Shown: one piece after another, positions 42,275 to 50,186 of the stretch
Layout of the letters: the number at the start of each line of letters is the position of its first letter
Numbering within the stretch: position 1 is the stretch's first letter
Assembly: GCF_011761185.1 (NCBI RefSeq)
Contig: NZ_JAAOYM010000003.1
Coordinates: 204,382 to 268,381 of the forward strand
Length of the DNA stretch: 64,000 nucleotides
Reading direction: 5' to 3'
Source: Saccharomonospora amisosensis
GTDB lineage: Bacteria; Actinomycetota; Actinomycetes; Mycobacteriales; Pseudonocardiaceae
Made by a program: the position numbers and the translations under genes
The notes under the pieces: model-generated
Database searches by the model: none
What the model saw: the letters and a program-made list of their open reading frames with translations, nothing else
Told to the model about the DNA's origin: nothing

Positions 42275-43159
42275 CTAAGACGGCGAATCTACCCGCACCA
42301 CGGTCCCCTCCAGGTGCGGCTTCGGTTTGCGCGCGTGCCACAGTTCGAAGGCCCAGCCCTGCTCGGTGGACCACGAGGTGAATGCCACCTTGGCGGGCAG
42401 CAACACCGGCAGCTTGAACCGCACGTCCACCGTGTAGGCCTGCGGCAGCCTGCCCTCGAACGCCGCGAGGCAGCGAGCCTTGGTCCACATCCCGTGCGCG
42501 ATGGCCGAGCGGAAGCCGAACAACCGCGCGGTCAGCGAGTACAGGTGGATGGGGTTGCGGTCCCCTGACACCTCGGCGTAGCGCCGCCCGATGTCGGAAG
42601 GCACTTGCCACACCGCGCTCGCGGACGGCTTGGCCAGGCCCGTCGACCGTCGCCGCTCACCCTGCTCGCCGCCAGAACCGCCGCCACGACGCAGGTAGGT
42701 GCTCACGTCGGTCCACACGGCCGAGCCCGCGTCACCCTCGCCGGTTACCAGCTCACTCACCATGTCGAACTGGGTGCCCTTCTCGTGCGGGCGCAGGTTC
42801 TCGGCCCGTACCCGCAGGGTGAACTCCTCACCGACCCGAACCGGGCGCCGCTGGGTGATCCGGTTTGCCACGTGCACCATCCCCAGCAACGGGAACGGGA
42901 ACTCCGGCTCGGTCATCAGCGCGACCTGCAACGGGAAGGCGAGCACGTGCGGGTAGGTGGCGGGCAGTTCGTCGCCGAGCCGGAAGCCGCACACCCGGTT
43001 GTACTCGGCGACGTGCGCGGGGTCGGCCACGACACCGGGGCGCATGTACTCCGAATCCGGCAGTACCTCGGCGGCCCCACGCTTGCGCAGTCCGCCGAGC
43101 ACGGCCTTCGGGTACAGCGTTGACAGGCTCGGCGCTGCCGACAGTTCCTTGACGGTCAT
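42275..43159 (-). CDS. MaoC-like (R)-specific enoyl-CoA/3-hydroxyacyl dehydratase, HtdX-like
   Basis: 294 residues, a double-hotdog protein. The N-terminal half is a non-catalytic hotdog. The C-terminal half carries the hydratase-2 motif in RRYAEVSGDRNPIHLYSLTA then FGFRSAIAHGMWTKARCLA, with catalytic Asp and His. It hydrates or dehydrates acyl thioesters in fatty-acid metabolism. Its stop is 17 bases from the convergent TetR gene, and its start follows fabG4 with a one-base gap, so the two form an operon. It is equivalent in place and type to Rv0241c (HtdX). Confidence 0.88.
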   Translation of the reverse strand: MTVKELSAAPSLSTLYPKAVLGGLRKRGAAEVLPDSEYMRPGVVADPAHVAEYNRVCGFRLGDELPATYPHVLAFPLQVALMTEPEFPFPLLGMVHVANRITQRRPVRVGEEFTLRVRAENLRPHEKGTQFDMVSELVTGEGDAGSAVWTDVSTYLRRGGGSGGEQGERRRSTGLAKPSASAVWQVPSDIGRRYAEVSGDRNPIHLYSLTARLFGFRSAIAHGMWTKARCLAAFEGRLPQAYTVDVRFKLPVLLPAKVAFTSWSTEQGWAFELWHARKPKPHLEGTVVRVDSPS

Positions 43160-43160
43160 C

Positions 43161-44504
43161 TCAGGCTCCCAGGAACGCCTGGCCGCACACGCGGACGAAG
43201 TTGCCGTTGACGGCGGACGAGGCGGGGTTGGCGTACCAGGCGATGGTCTCTGCCACGTCGACGGGAAGCCCGCCCTGCGCGAGGCTGGAAAGCCGCCTGC
43301 CGAACTCCCTGATCACCACTGGAACCGCGGCTGTCATCTTCGTTTCGATGAACCCTGGCGCCACGGCGTTGATCGTGCCCCCGTGCTCGGCCAGCCTCGG
43401 TGCGGCCTCGTTCACCATGCCGATGACACCTGCCTTGCTGGTGGCGTAGTTGGTCTGGCCGACGTTCCCCGCGATTCCCGCGATGGACGACACGCCTATG
43501 ATCCGACCGTTATCCCGCAACACCCGGCCGGACAGCAGCCGGTCGTTGATCTCCAACGCCGCGCCGAGGTTGACGCTCAACACCGAGTCCCACGCGCTGT
43601 CACTGAGGTTGCCGAGCGTCTTGTCCCTGGTGATACCCGCGTTGTGCACGACAACGTCGACGCCGCCGTGGCGCTGTGTCAGGTAGCCCGCGAGCCGCTC
43701 CGGCGCGTCGGCCGCGGTGATGTCGAGTTGCAGCGCCGAACCACCGATCCGGTTGGCCACCTCGGACAGCTCCCCACCCTGTGCCGGAATGTCAAGGGCG
43801 ACCACGTGGGCGCCGTCGCGGGCCAGCACCTCGGCGATGGCGGCGCCGATGCCCCTCGACGCGCCGGTGACCACGGCGACCCTGTCGCGCAGCGGCTGCT
43901 CCCAGCTCTGCGGCGGCTGGGCCGTGGTGGCCCCCGCCGTGCCGACGCGGATGACCTGGCCGTCAACGAACGCCGACTTGGCCGAAAGCAGGAACCGTAT
44001 GGTCGATTCAGCGGCCTCCTCCGCGCCCTGTGCCACGTACACCAGCTGTGCGGTGGCTCCGCGCTTGAGCTCCTTGCCGACGGAGCGGGTGAACCCCTCC
44101 AGCGCGCGCTGGGCGATGCGCTCGCGGCCCTCGACGCGTTCCGGCGGCGTGCCGACGACCACGACGCGGCCGCAACTCGCGGCCTTGCGTATGACGGGGT
44201 GGTAGAAGCGATACAGCTCACGCAACTGGGATGGTTCGGTGACGCCGGTGGCGTCGAAGACGAGCGCGCCGTAGCGGGTGTCGTCCTCGGGCGTGTGCAG
44301 TACCTCGATGCCTGCCGCGCCGAGCTGCGCGGTGAGCACCTTTTCCATTCGCCCACCCGGTGCGGCACCCACAAGTGCGGGACCATCGAGGGCAGGCTGC
44401 CCGGGGCGGTAGCGTCGCAGCGTCGGCGGGTTCGGCAGGCCGAGCTTCGGCACGAGGAACTTGCCGAGCGGTGTCTTGGTGAACTGCTGATACTTGTCAG
44501 CCAT
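43161..44504 (-). CDS. fabG4: 3-oxoacyl-ACP/CoA reductase with extra N-terminal domain, FabG4-like
   Basis: 447 residues from the ATG at 44504 (GGGAGG upstream); conserved sequence starts DKYQQFTKTPLGKFLVPKLG. It has two Rossmann-like halves. The first, degenerate one (VLHTPEDDTRYGALVFDATG) lacks a clear cofactor loop. The second is a complete SDR: RVAVVTGASRGIGAAIAEVL, NAGITRDKTLGNLSDSAWDS, catalytic Ser-Tyr-Lys in GVSSIAGIAGNVGQTNYATS-K. This two-domain form is the FabG4 (Rv0242c) type, an NADH-linked 3-oxoacyl reductase. It is divergent from fadA2, with one operator palindrome between them and a TATGCT -10 candidate at 44538-44543. Confidence 0.92.
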   Translation of the reverse strand: MADKYQQFTKTPLGKFLVPKLGLPNPPTLRRYRPGQPALDGPALVGAAPGGRMEKVLTAQLGAAGIEVLHTPEDDTRYGALVFDATGVTEPSQLRELYRFYHPVIRKAASCGRVVVVGTPPERVEGRERIAQRALEGFTRSVGKELKRGATAQLVYVAQGAEEAAESTIRFLLSAKSAFVDGQVIRVGTAGATTAQPPQSWEQPLRDRVAVVTGASRGIGAAIAEVLARDGAHVVALDIPAQGGELSEVANRIGGSALQLDITAADAPERLAGYLTQRHGGVDVVVHNAGITRDKTLGNLSDSAWDSVLSVNLGAALEINDRLLSGRVLRDNGRIIGVSSIAGIAGNVGQTNYATSKAGVIGMVNEAAPRLAEHGGTINAVAPGFIETKMTAAVPVVIREFGRRLSSLAQGGLPVDVAETIAWYANPASSAVNGNFVRVCGQAFLGA

Positions 44505-44545
44505 CGGATGCCTCCCGTCGGCGGTGGTGCGGTGGCCAGCATAAC

Positions 44546-44559
44546 TTACTGGCCAGTAG
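44546..44559 (+). promoter_or_regulatory. Candidate TetR operator between fabG4 and fadA2
   Basis: TTACTGGCCAGTAG contains the perfect 12-bp palindrome TACTGGCCAGTA. It lies between a rightward -10 (TACACT, 44562-44567, fadA2) and a leftward -10 (TATGCT, 44538-44543, fabG4), so one bound dimer could block both promoters. Confidence 0.72.
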
Positions 44560-44601
44560 GTTACACTTCCTACGGTGCGAGAACGCTGATCAGGAGGAAC
44601 C

Positions 44602-45933
44602 ATGACCTCAGCGCAGAAGCCAGGCGCCCGCAGGACCCGGTCGAGCCGGAGCAAGGCCGCGAGTGTCCGCAGGGTCGCGATTATCGGCGGCAACCGGATC
44701 CCGTTCGCCCGATCGAACGGTCCCTACGCCGACGCCTCCAACCAGGACATGCTCACCGCTGCCATCGATGGTCTGATCAGCCGCTTCTCACTGCAAGGCG
44801 AGCAACTCGGCGAGGTGGCAGCGGGCGCGGTACTCAAACACGCACGCGACTTCAACCTGGCACGGGAGAGCGTGCTCGGCAGCAAGCTGGCGCCGACCAC
44901 ACCGGCCGCCGACGTGCAGATGGCCTGCGGCACCGGGCTGCAGGCCATCATCAACGTGGCGAACAAGATCGCGCTGGGGCAACTCGACTCTGCCATCGCT
45001 GGCGGCGTCGACACCACCAGCGACGCGCCGCTCGCGGTCAACGACAGCCTCCGAAGGCTGCTCGTCCGGTCTAACGCCGCCAAGACCATGGGCGAGCGCA
45101 TGCGGCTGCTCGGTCGGCTGCGCCCCGGGCACATCGTCCCCGAGATCCCGCGCAACGCGGAGCCGAGGACCGGGCTCTCCATGGGCGAGCACGCCTCGCT
45201 GACGGCGAAAGCGTGGGACATCGGGCGCGCCGAACAGGACGAACTGGCCGCGGCCAGTCACCGCAAGCTCGCCGCCGCGTACGACCGAGGGTTCTTCGAC
45301 GACCTGCTCACGTCCTACCTCGGGCTCACCCGCGACCAGAACCTGCGCGCCGACTCCTCACCCGAGAAGCTGGGGAAGCTGAAGCCCGTGTTCGGCGGGC
45401 CCGAGGGCACGATGACGGCGGGCAACTCGACCCCGCTCTCCGACGGCGCCTCCACCGTGCTGCTGGCCACCGAGCAGTGGGCCAAGGAGCGCAACCTGCC
45501 GGTGCTCGCGTACCTGACGCCGTTCTCGCAGACCGCCGCCGTCGACTACGTGCACGGCGAGGAGGGCCTGCTGATGGCACCCGCCTACGCGGTGCCCCGG
45601 ATGCTGGCCAGGGCGGGCATGTCACTCGGCGACTTCGACTTCTACGAGATCCACGAGGCGTTCGCCTCGCAGGTGCTCGCGACACTGAAGGCGTGGGAGG
45701 ACCCGACGTTCGCCAAGGAACGGCTCGGCCTCGACGAACCGGTCGGCTCCATCGACCGCGAGAAGCTCAACGTCAACGGCTCCTCGCTCGCGGCGGGCCA
45801 CCCGTTCGCGGCAACCGGCGGGCGCATCGTGGGCACGCTGGCGAAGCTGCTCAACGAGAAGGGCTCCGGCCGTGGCCTGATCTCCATCTGCGCGGCAGGC
45901 GGCCAGGGTGTGACCGCGATCCTGGAGAAGTAG
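44602..45933 (+). CDS. fadA2: Acetyl-CoA C-acyltransferase (thiolase), FadA2-like
   Basis: 443 residues; the ATG follows AGGAGGAACC. It has a basic 25-residue N-terminal extension, then the thiolase core: VAIIGGNRIPFARSNGPYAD, nucleophilic Cys in ADVQMACGTGLQAIINVANK, DFYEIHEAFASQVLATLKAW, NVNGSSLAAGHPFAATGGRI with the catalytic His, and SICAAGGQGVTAI with the second Cys. It cleaves 3-oxoacyl-CoA in the last step of beta-oxidation. Divergent from fabG4 and equivalent in place to Rv0243; with fadE5 and the MaoC protein most steps of a beta-oxidation cycle are present. Confidence 0.94.
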   Translation: MTSAQKPGARRTRSSRSKAASVRRVAIIGGNRIPFARSNGPYADASNQDMLTAAIDGLISRFSLQGEQLGEVAAGAVLKHARDFNLARESVLGSKLAPTTPAADVQMACGTGLQAIINVANKIALGQLDSAIAGGVDTTSDAPLAVNDSLRRLLVRSNAAKTMGERMRLLGRLRPGHIVPEIPRNAEPRTGLSMGEHASLTAKAWDIGRAEQDELAAASHRKLAAAYDRGFFDDLLTSYLGLTRDQNLRADSSPEKLGKLKPVFGGPEGTMTAGNSTPLSDGASTVLLATEQWAKERNLPVLAYLTPFSQTAAVDYVHGEEGLLMAPAYAVPRMLARAGMSLGDFDFYEIHEAFASQVLATLKAWEDPTFAKERLGLDEPVGSIDREKLNVNGSSLAAGHPFAATGGRIVGTLAKLLNEKGSGRGLISICAAGGQGVTAILEK

Positions 45934-45949
45934 CGGCGGCAGCACGAAA

Positions 45950-46021
45950 GGCGCCTATCCTTCACCGACCTATCCGCTGGGATTCGCGGGTCGGCCCAGT
46001 CCAGTAGGCGCCACCAATTTT
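45950..46021 (+). terminator. Probable terminator after fadA2
   Basis: Outer stem GGCGCCTA (45950-45957) / TAGGCGCC (46005-46012) encloses a smaller CCGACC...GGTCGG hairpin and is followed by AATTTTTC. The loop is long, so the call is tentative, but the T-run is unusual for this genome. Confidence 0.5.
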
Positions 46022-46259
46022 TCAATCGGATAGCACACGCAGCAGCTCGTCGACGCGTTCCGCTGTCAACGGTCCGAACAAGAGCGTAGGTCCGCTCGCG
46101 CTGCCCCCAGTCCTTCCAGCGCGGCCAGCAGATCGGCATCGGTGGTGCCGTATGCGATCGAGCCGAGCGTCGCACGGGCATCGTCGAGCTTCGTGCTCGC
46201 GTCAAGCAGGGCGGGCAGCGGCCACAGCGCCAGCACGCGCTCAAGCTAAGCGGCAACAT
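46022..46259 (-). pseudogene. Frameshifted remnant of an unidentified gene
   Basis: The minus strand reads LERVLALWPLPALLDASTKL, then DDARATLGSIAYGTTDADLL and AALEGLGAARADL. After a one-base frame change it continues GPLTAERVDELLRVLSD-stop. Together this looks like the C-terminal 80 residues of a small helical protein, broken by a frameshift near 46085. No start is found and I do not recognise the family. It lies between the fadA2 terminator and the exporter operon. Confidence 0.4.
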
Positions 46260-46395
46260 CGCCGACCGACATCATGCCCCCAGATGACGAGCGTGCTACA
46301 TGCGCTCTCGATAGTGGCACACGGGCAGGGCAACCGCCGCCGGTTCGTCGCAAAACCGCACGACTTCTGTCGGTGGCCCGTCCTAGGCTGGCGAC

Positions 46396-47385
46396 ATGGC
46401 CGAATCCGACAGACAGGCCGAGCCAACGATCGCGGTGCGTGCCCGCGGTCTCGTCAAGACCTACGGCACTACCCGTGCGCTGGACGGGGTTGACCTCGAC
46501 ATCACCGCAGGCCAGGTCCTCGGGCTCCTCGGACCCAACGGTGCGGGCAAGACCACCACCGTGCGGATTCTCACCACGTTGCTCAGGCCCGACTCCGGTC
46601 AGGCGTGGGTCGCGGGTCACGACGTGCTCACCGAACCGGACGCGGTTCGCCGCTCCATCGGGCTTTCCGGGCAGTACGCCGCCGTCGACGAGAACCTGAC
46701 CGGCTTCGAGAACCTCTACCTCGTCGGCAGGCTCTACGGCAGCGGAAAGGCGAAGGCGCGCGGACGGGCACGGGAGCTGCTGAGCCGGTTCCAGCTCGAG
46801 GAGGCGGCCGACCGCCCTGCCAAGGGCTACTCCGGCGGTATGCGACGCAGGCTCGACCTTGCGGGCGCCCTCGTCGCCGAACCGAGGGTGGTGGTGCTCG
46901 ACGAGCCCACCACCGGACTCGACCCCCGCGGACGCCTCGAGATGTGGGAGGTCATCGAGCAACTGAGGGCCACCGGCGCCACGGTGCTGCTCACCACGCA
47001 GTACCTGGAGGAGGCCGACAGGTTGGCCGACTCCATCGTGGTGATCGACAGGGGAAGGGTGATCGCCCGCGGCACCGCCGACCAGCTCAAGGAGCAGGTC
47101 GGCGGCGAGCGGGTGGAACTCGTGGTGGCATCGGCCTCCGACCTCGACACCGCGGTGCGGGCACTTCGCGAGGTCGGCGCGGGTGAACCCGTGGTGCACG
47201 AACAAGCAAGAAGGGTCGGGGTGGTTGTCAACACCGGGGCGAAGGCCCTCATGGAGGCGCTGCGCAGGCTCGACGCCGAGAGCATCCCGGTCCACGACGT
47301 CGCACTGCACCGCCCAACGCTCGACGACGTGTTCCTGTCGCTGACCGGGCACGGAGCGGGCGAGAAGGAAGGAGATTCCGCGTGA
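46396..47385 (+). CDS. Drug-type ABC exporter, ATP-binding protein (DrrA-like)
   Basis: 329 residues. Walker A GPNGAGKT at 46-53, LSGQYAAVDENLTGFENLYL, signature GYSGGMRRRLDLAGALVAEP, Walker B VVVLDEPTTGLDPRGRLEMW and LTTQYLEEADRLADSIVVID. The C-terminal about 90 residues (after GTADQLKEQVGG) form the accessory domain typical of daunorubicin-resistance DrrA proteins (PTLDDVFLSLTGH). It powers export of a hydrophobic compound, unknown here. The stop overlaps the GTG of the permease gene. Confidence 0.92.
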   Translation: MAESDRQAEPTIAVRARGLVKTYGTTRALDGVDLDITAGQVLGLLGPNGAGKTTTVRILTTLLRPDSGQAWVAGHDVLTEPDAVRRSIGLSGQYAAVDENLTGFENLYLVGRLYGSGKAKARGRARELLSRFQLEEAADRPAKGYSGGMRRRLDLAGALVAEPRVVVLDEPTTGLDPRGRLEMWEVIEQLRATGATVLLTTQYLEEADRLADSIVVIDRGRVIARGTADQLKEQVGGERVELVVASASDLDTAVRALREVGAGEPVVHEQARRVGVVVNTGAKALMEALRRLDAESIPVHDVALHRPTLDDVFLSLTGHGAGEKEGDSA

Positions 47386-48197
47386 ACGGCGTCGCGAAGA
47401 TCTTCTCCGACAGCGGGGTCATCACCTGGCGCAACGTGATGAACGTCCGCCGCAATCCGGAGTGGCTGCTCGGCGCCACGGCGTTTCCGCTGATGTTCGT
47501 GCTGATGTTCGCTTACGTGTTCGGCGGAGCCATCGGCGGACCCGGTGGCGACAGCGCCGCCTACCGGGAGTTCCTGATCGCGGGCATCTTCGCACAGACG
47601 GTGGCGTTCAACTCCTCATACACGGTCATCGGCTTCGCCAACGACCTGCAGAAGGGCATCATCGACCGGTTCCGGTCGCTGCCGATGTCCCGGCTGGCCG
47701 TCATCGTCGGCCGGACCACGGCCGACCAGGTGCTCAGCATCGTGGTGCTCGTGATCATGACGGTGGCCGGGCTGCTCATCGGCTGGCGAATCAACACCAA
47801 CGTCGGCGACGCCGTGCTCGGCTACCTGTTGATCCTGCTCTTCGCCCTGGCGATGTCCTGGGTGGGCGCCTACATCGGACTGATCTCCCGCAGCGTGGAG
47901 GTCGCCAACAGCGCCGGGTTGATCTGGATGTTCCCGCTGACGTTCATCTCGTCGGCGTTCGTCCCGCAGGAGAGCCTGCCGGGTGTGCTGGGCACGATCG
48001 CCGACTGGAACCCGTTCACGGCGGCGGTGAACGCGACGAGGGATCTCTTCGGCAACCCGAGCCCTCCCGGCTGGCCGGAACCGTCCGGTTGGCCCGCCGA
48101 GAACGCCGCCCTCTACGCGATAGTCAGTTGCGTGGTCATCATCGGTGTGTTCGCGCCGCTGGCCGCATGGCGCTACGGGCGGGTTGCCAGCCGGTAG
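47382..48197 (+). CDS. Drug-type ABC exporter, permease (DrrB-like, ABC-2)
   Basis: 271 residues with six membrane helices. The ABC-2 pattern is seen in VITWRNVMNVRRNPEWLLGA, FPLMFVLMFAYVFGGAIGGP, QKGIIDRFRSLPMSRLAVIV, and the last domain MFPLTFISSAFVPQESLPGV then DWNPFTAAVNATRDLFGNP. The GTG start overlaps the ATPase stop (GTGA). The two proteins would form a dimeric exporter. No regulator or biosynthetic genes adjoin it. Confidence 0.92.
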   Translation: MNGVAKIFSDSGVITWRNVMNVRRNPEWLLGATAFPLMFVLMFAYVFGGAIGGPGGDSAAYREFLIAGIFAQTVAFNSSYTVIGFANDLQKGIIDRFRSLPMSRLAVIVGRTTADQVLSIVVLVIMTVAGLLIGWRINTNVGDAVLGYLLILLFALAMSWVGAYIGLISRSVEVANSAGLIWMFPLTFISSAFVPQESLPGVLGTIADWNPFTAAVNATRDLFGNPSPPGWPEPSGWPAENAALYAIVSCVVIIGVFAPLAAWRYGRVASR

Positions 48198-48209
48198 CTC
48201 GGAGCACCC

Positions 48210-48860
48210 TCAGCGCAGCACACCTCGGACAGCGCCGGGTGCCTTGCGCTTGGCGTTGCGCTTGGCCACCTTGGCTGCCGCCTTCGCGGCCTTTGGGCCC
48301 TTACCGGCCTTTGTCCGCTTCGCCATGCCGGTGGCCTTGCCCGCCTTCTTGCCGACCTTGCCCGCACCGCGCTGCACCGTGGTCGCCTTGTCCTGCACCT
48401 GCTGATTCACCTCGGCAGCGGCGTGCTTGGCGCGCCACCCCAGCGACGGCTTGCCCCCGGTGTCGGCCACGGCCAGCAGCAGGCCACCCGCCAGGCCCGC
48501 GTTCTTGATGAACTGGGTCAGCTGCTGCTGCTTGGCCTGCTCGTCCTTCTCCTCCCAGAACGGGTGCGCGGCAACGGTGGTTGGCACGAGACTGCCGAGC
48601 AGGATCATCGCCGACACACGCGGGAAGATACCGAGGGCGAGCAGCGACCCGCCCAGAATCTTGGCGGCCGCGTCAACCTGCACCAGGGTCTCAGGGTCCG
48701 TCGGTACTGAGGAAGGCAGTTGCTCCGCCTTCTCGCGCACGGTGCGGTCGACCAGTGGCTTGGCCACCTCGGCGTGCTGCTCCTTCATGCGCAGGGCGTT
48801 GATGCCGCCCGAGATGAAGATCGAAGCGAGGAGTGGGCGCGCCACCCTGCGGAGAATCAT
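48210..48860 (-). CDS. DoxX-family membrane protein with histone H1-like Lys/Ala-rich tail
   Basis: 216 residues from the ATG at 48860, with GGGAGGACAC upstream. Residues 1-145 are a DoxX domain with four membrane helices: ARPLLASIFISGGINALRMK, AAAKILGGSLLALGIFPRVS, AMILLGSLVPTTVAAHPFWE, and FIKNAGLAGGLLLAVADTGG. Residues 155-216 are a basic tail (GKVGKKAGKATGMAKRTKAG, KGPKAAKAAAKVAKRNAKRK) like the tails of HupB and histone H1. The tail should be cytosolic and could bind DNA or RNA (inference). Its upstream region holds a 17-bp tandem repeat. Function unknown. Confidence 0.82.
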   Translation of the reverse strand: MILRRVARPLLASIFISGGINALRMKEQHAEVAKPLVDRTVREKAEQLPSSVPTDPETLVQVDAAAKILGGSLLALGIFPRVSAMILLGSLVPTTVAAHPFWEEKDEQAKQQQLTQFIKNAGLAGGLLLAVADTGGKPSLGWRAKHAAAEVNQQVQDKATTVQRGAGKVGKKAGKATGMAKRTKAGKGPKAAKAAAKVAKRNAKRKAPGAVRGVLR

Positions 48861-48872
48861 GTGTCCTCCCTG

Positions 48873-48906
48873 CTGTGTGGATTGGCATTCTGTGTGGATT
48901 GGTATT
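48873..48906. repeat. 17-bp tandem direct repeat upstream of the DoxX gene
   Basis: CTGTGTGGATTGGCATT (48873-48889) is followed without gap by CTGTGTGGATTGGTATT (48890-48906), one mismatch. It starts 13 bases upstream of the DoxX start codon, directly before the Shine-Dalgarno sequence, so it may be a double operator. Confidence 0.7.
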
Positions 48907-48978
48907 CCGCACCGGAAGCTACCCACTCCCGCCCGTCTTCACTCGTCTATTGGTTTCTAGGGCCAGATCTATAAAGCG

Positions 48979-50046
48979 CTAGCGACCGCTAGCGAAAGGC
49001 GACCGGTTCGGGTAGGCCTTGGGCAGCTTGAAGCCGCGCTCCGCCGCCACCCGGCGCAACCTGTCGGGGTAGTCGGTGATGATGCCGTCCACACCGTCGT
49101 CGATCAGCTTGTGCATCGTCGCCTCGTCGTTGATCGTCCACGGGACCACCGCGATGCCTGCCTGGTGCGCCTCGTCCACCAGTTGCTTCGTGGTGAACGG
49201 CACGTAGTCCGGGTCGCTGACGGTTCCGCCCTGCGGGTTGCCGTGCACCGGCGACAGTGCGCTTGCCCCGAACGAGCGCACCGCCCGCACCGGACTGCCG
49301 CCGAAGTCGTCGATGTCGAGCCCACCGAGCCACGGCGACTTACCCGGCTGGCCTACCTGGAGGAACTCCGGCTGAGTCAGTGCGACCACGGGCAGCCAGG
49401 GTGCGCGCTCGCGGACAAGCATCAGCGCGCCCCAGTCGAAGCTCTGGATGGTGACGTTGCGCGCGAAACCCGACCTCGCGACCTCTTGAATGACCCGATC
49501 GACGAACTGCTCGCGGGGAGCGGTTTCCTCCGGCGCGGCCGCCTCGACCTTCGTTTCGATGTTGAACCGCAGCCGCCACGCCCTGTGCTGCCTGGCGAGG
49601 TCGAACAACTCCGCGAGGGTGGGCATCCTCGCGCCGGGCGAGAGCTGCTGGTCGGGGTAGTTCGGCAACCGTTGCGAGCCGCAGTCAAGGGTGCGCACCT
49701 GGGCAAACGTCAGGTCCTTGATGTACTTGCCCGCGTAGGGGTACTGCGGGTCTTGCGGCCACGCCGGGGCGGTATCCGCGCACTTGGCCGGGTTGATTTT
49801 GCGGTCGTGCGTGATCACCTCGCGACCGTCACGGGTGATCTGAATGTCCAGTTCCAGGGTGGTCACGCCGAGCTCCATGGCACGGGAGAACGCGGCGAGG
49901 GTGCCCTCGACGGTCAGCCCGATACCACCACGGTGAGCCTGGATGTCGAAGTCCCGGTGGTTCGGCTTCGCCGCCGCCGTTCCGTTCACGAAAAGGACGG
50001 CCACCAGGACGGCGGCGATGGAGCCGAATGCTCGTTTCACAGTCAT
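48979..50046 (-). CDS. Secreted glycerophosphodiester phosphodiesterase
   Basis: 355 residues from the ATG at 50046; a second ATG lies just upstream, and GGGAGG favours this one by spacing. The signal peptide is VKRAFGSIAAVLVAVLFVNG then TAAAKP. The TIM-barrel has IQAHRGGIGLTVEGTLAAFS with catalytic His, LGVTTLELDIQITRDGREVI with metal-binding Glu and Asp, ITHDRKINPAKCADTAPAWP with the second catalytic His, and C-terminal VVPWTINDEATMHKLIDDGV then DGIITDYPDRL. It should release glycerol-3-phosphate from phosphodiesters outside the cell. Single-gene unit. Confidence 0.92.
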   Translation of the reverse strand: MTVKRAFGSIAAVLVAVLFVNGTAAAKPNHRDFDIQAHRGGIGLTVEGTLAAFSRAMELGVTTLELDIQITRDGREVITHDRKINPAKCADTAPAWPQDPQYPYAGKYIKDLTFAQVRTLDCGSQRLPNYPDQQLSPGARMPTLAELFDLARQHRAWRLRFNIETKVEAAAPEETAPREQFVDRVIQEVARSGFARNVTIQSFDWGALMLVRERAPWLPVVALTQPEFLQVGQPGKSPWLGGLDIDDFGGSPVRAVRSFGASALSPVHGNPQGGTVSDPDYVPFTTKQLVDEAHQAGIAVVPWTINDEATMHKLIDDGVDGIITDYPDRLRRVAAERGFKLPKAYPNRSPFASGR

Positions 50047-50160
50047 CATCAACCTCCCGGCCGACCCTGACACGGGAGGATGGCCGGAAGGCGAACCACG
50101 GTCGAACGGCAGCGGGCGGGACACGCCGGTAGCGGTTTCTGGGGCAATATCGGCTTGGAG

Positions 50161-50184
50161 CTAGAAAAGCCAATAGTGTTCTAG
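50161..50184 (+). promoter_or_regulatory. Palindrome abutting the start of the AAA ATPase gene
   Basis: CTAGAA (50161-50166) and TTCTAG (50179-50184) form an inverted repeat around 12 bases, ending 2 bases before the ATG at 50187. No Shine-Dalgarno is present. A TAGTGT hexamer inside the spacer could be the -10 of a leaderless transcript, so the palindrome would be an operator. Confidence 0.45.
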
Positions 50185-50186
50185 CG

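Noticed and set aside
42957..45074. A 705-residue plus-strand frame opposite MaoC and fabG4
   Set aside because: Shadow of two real genes; its end runs into fadA2 out of frame.
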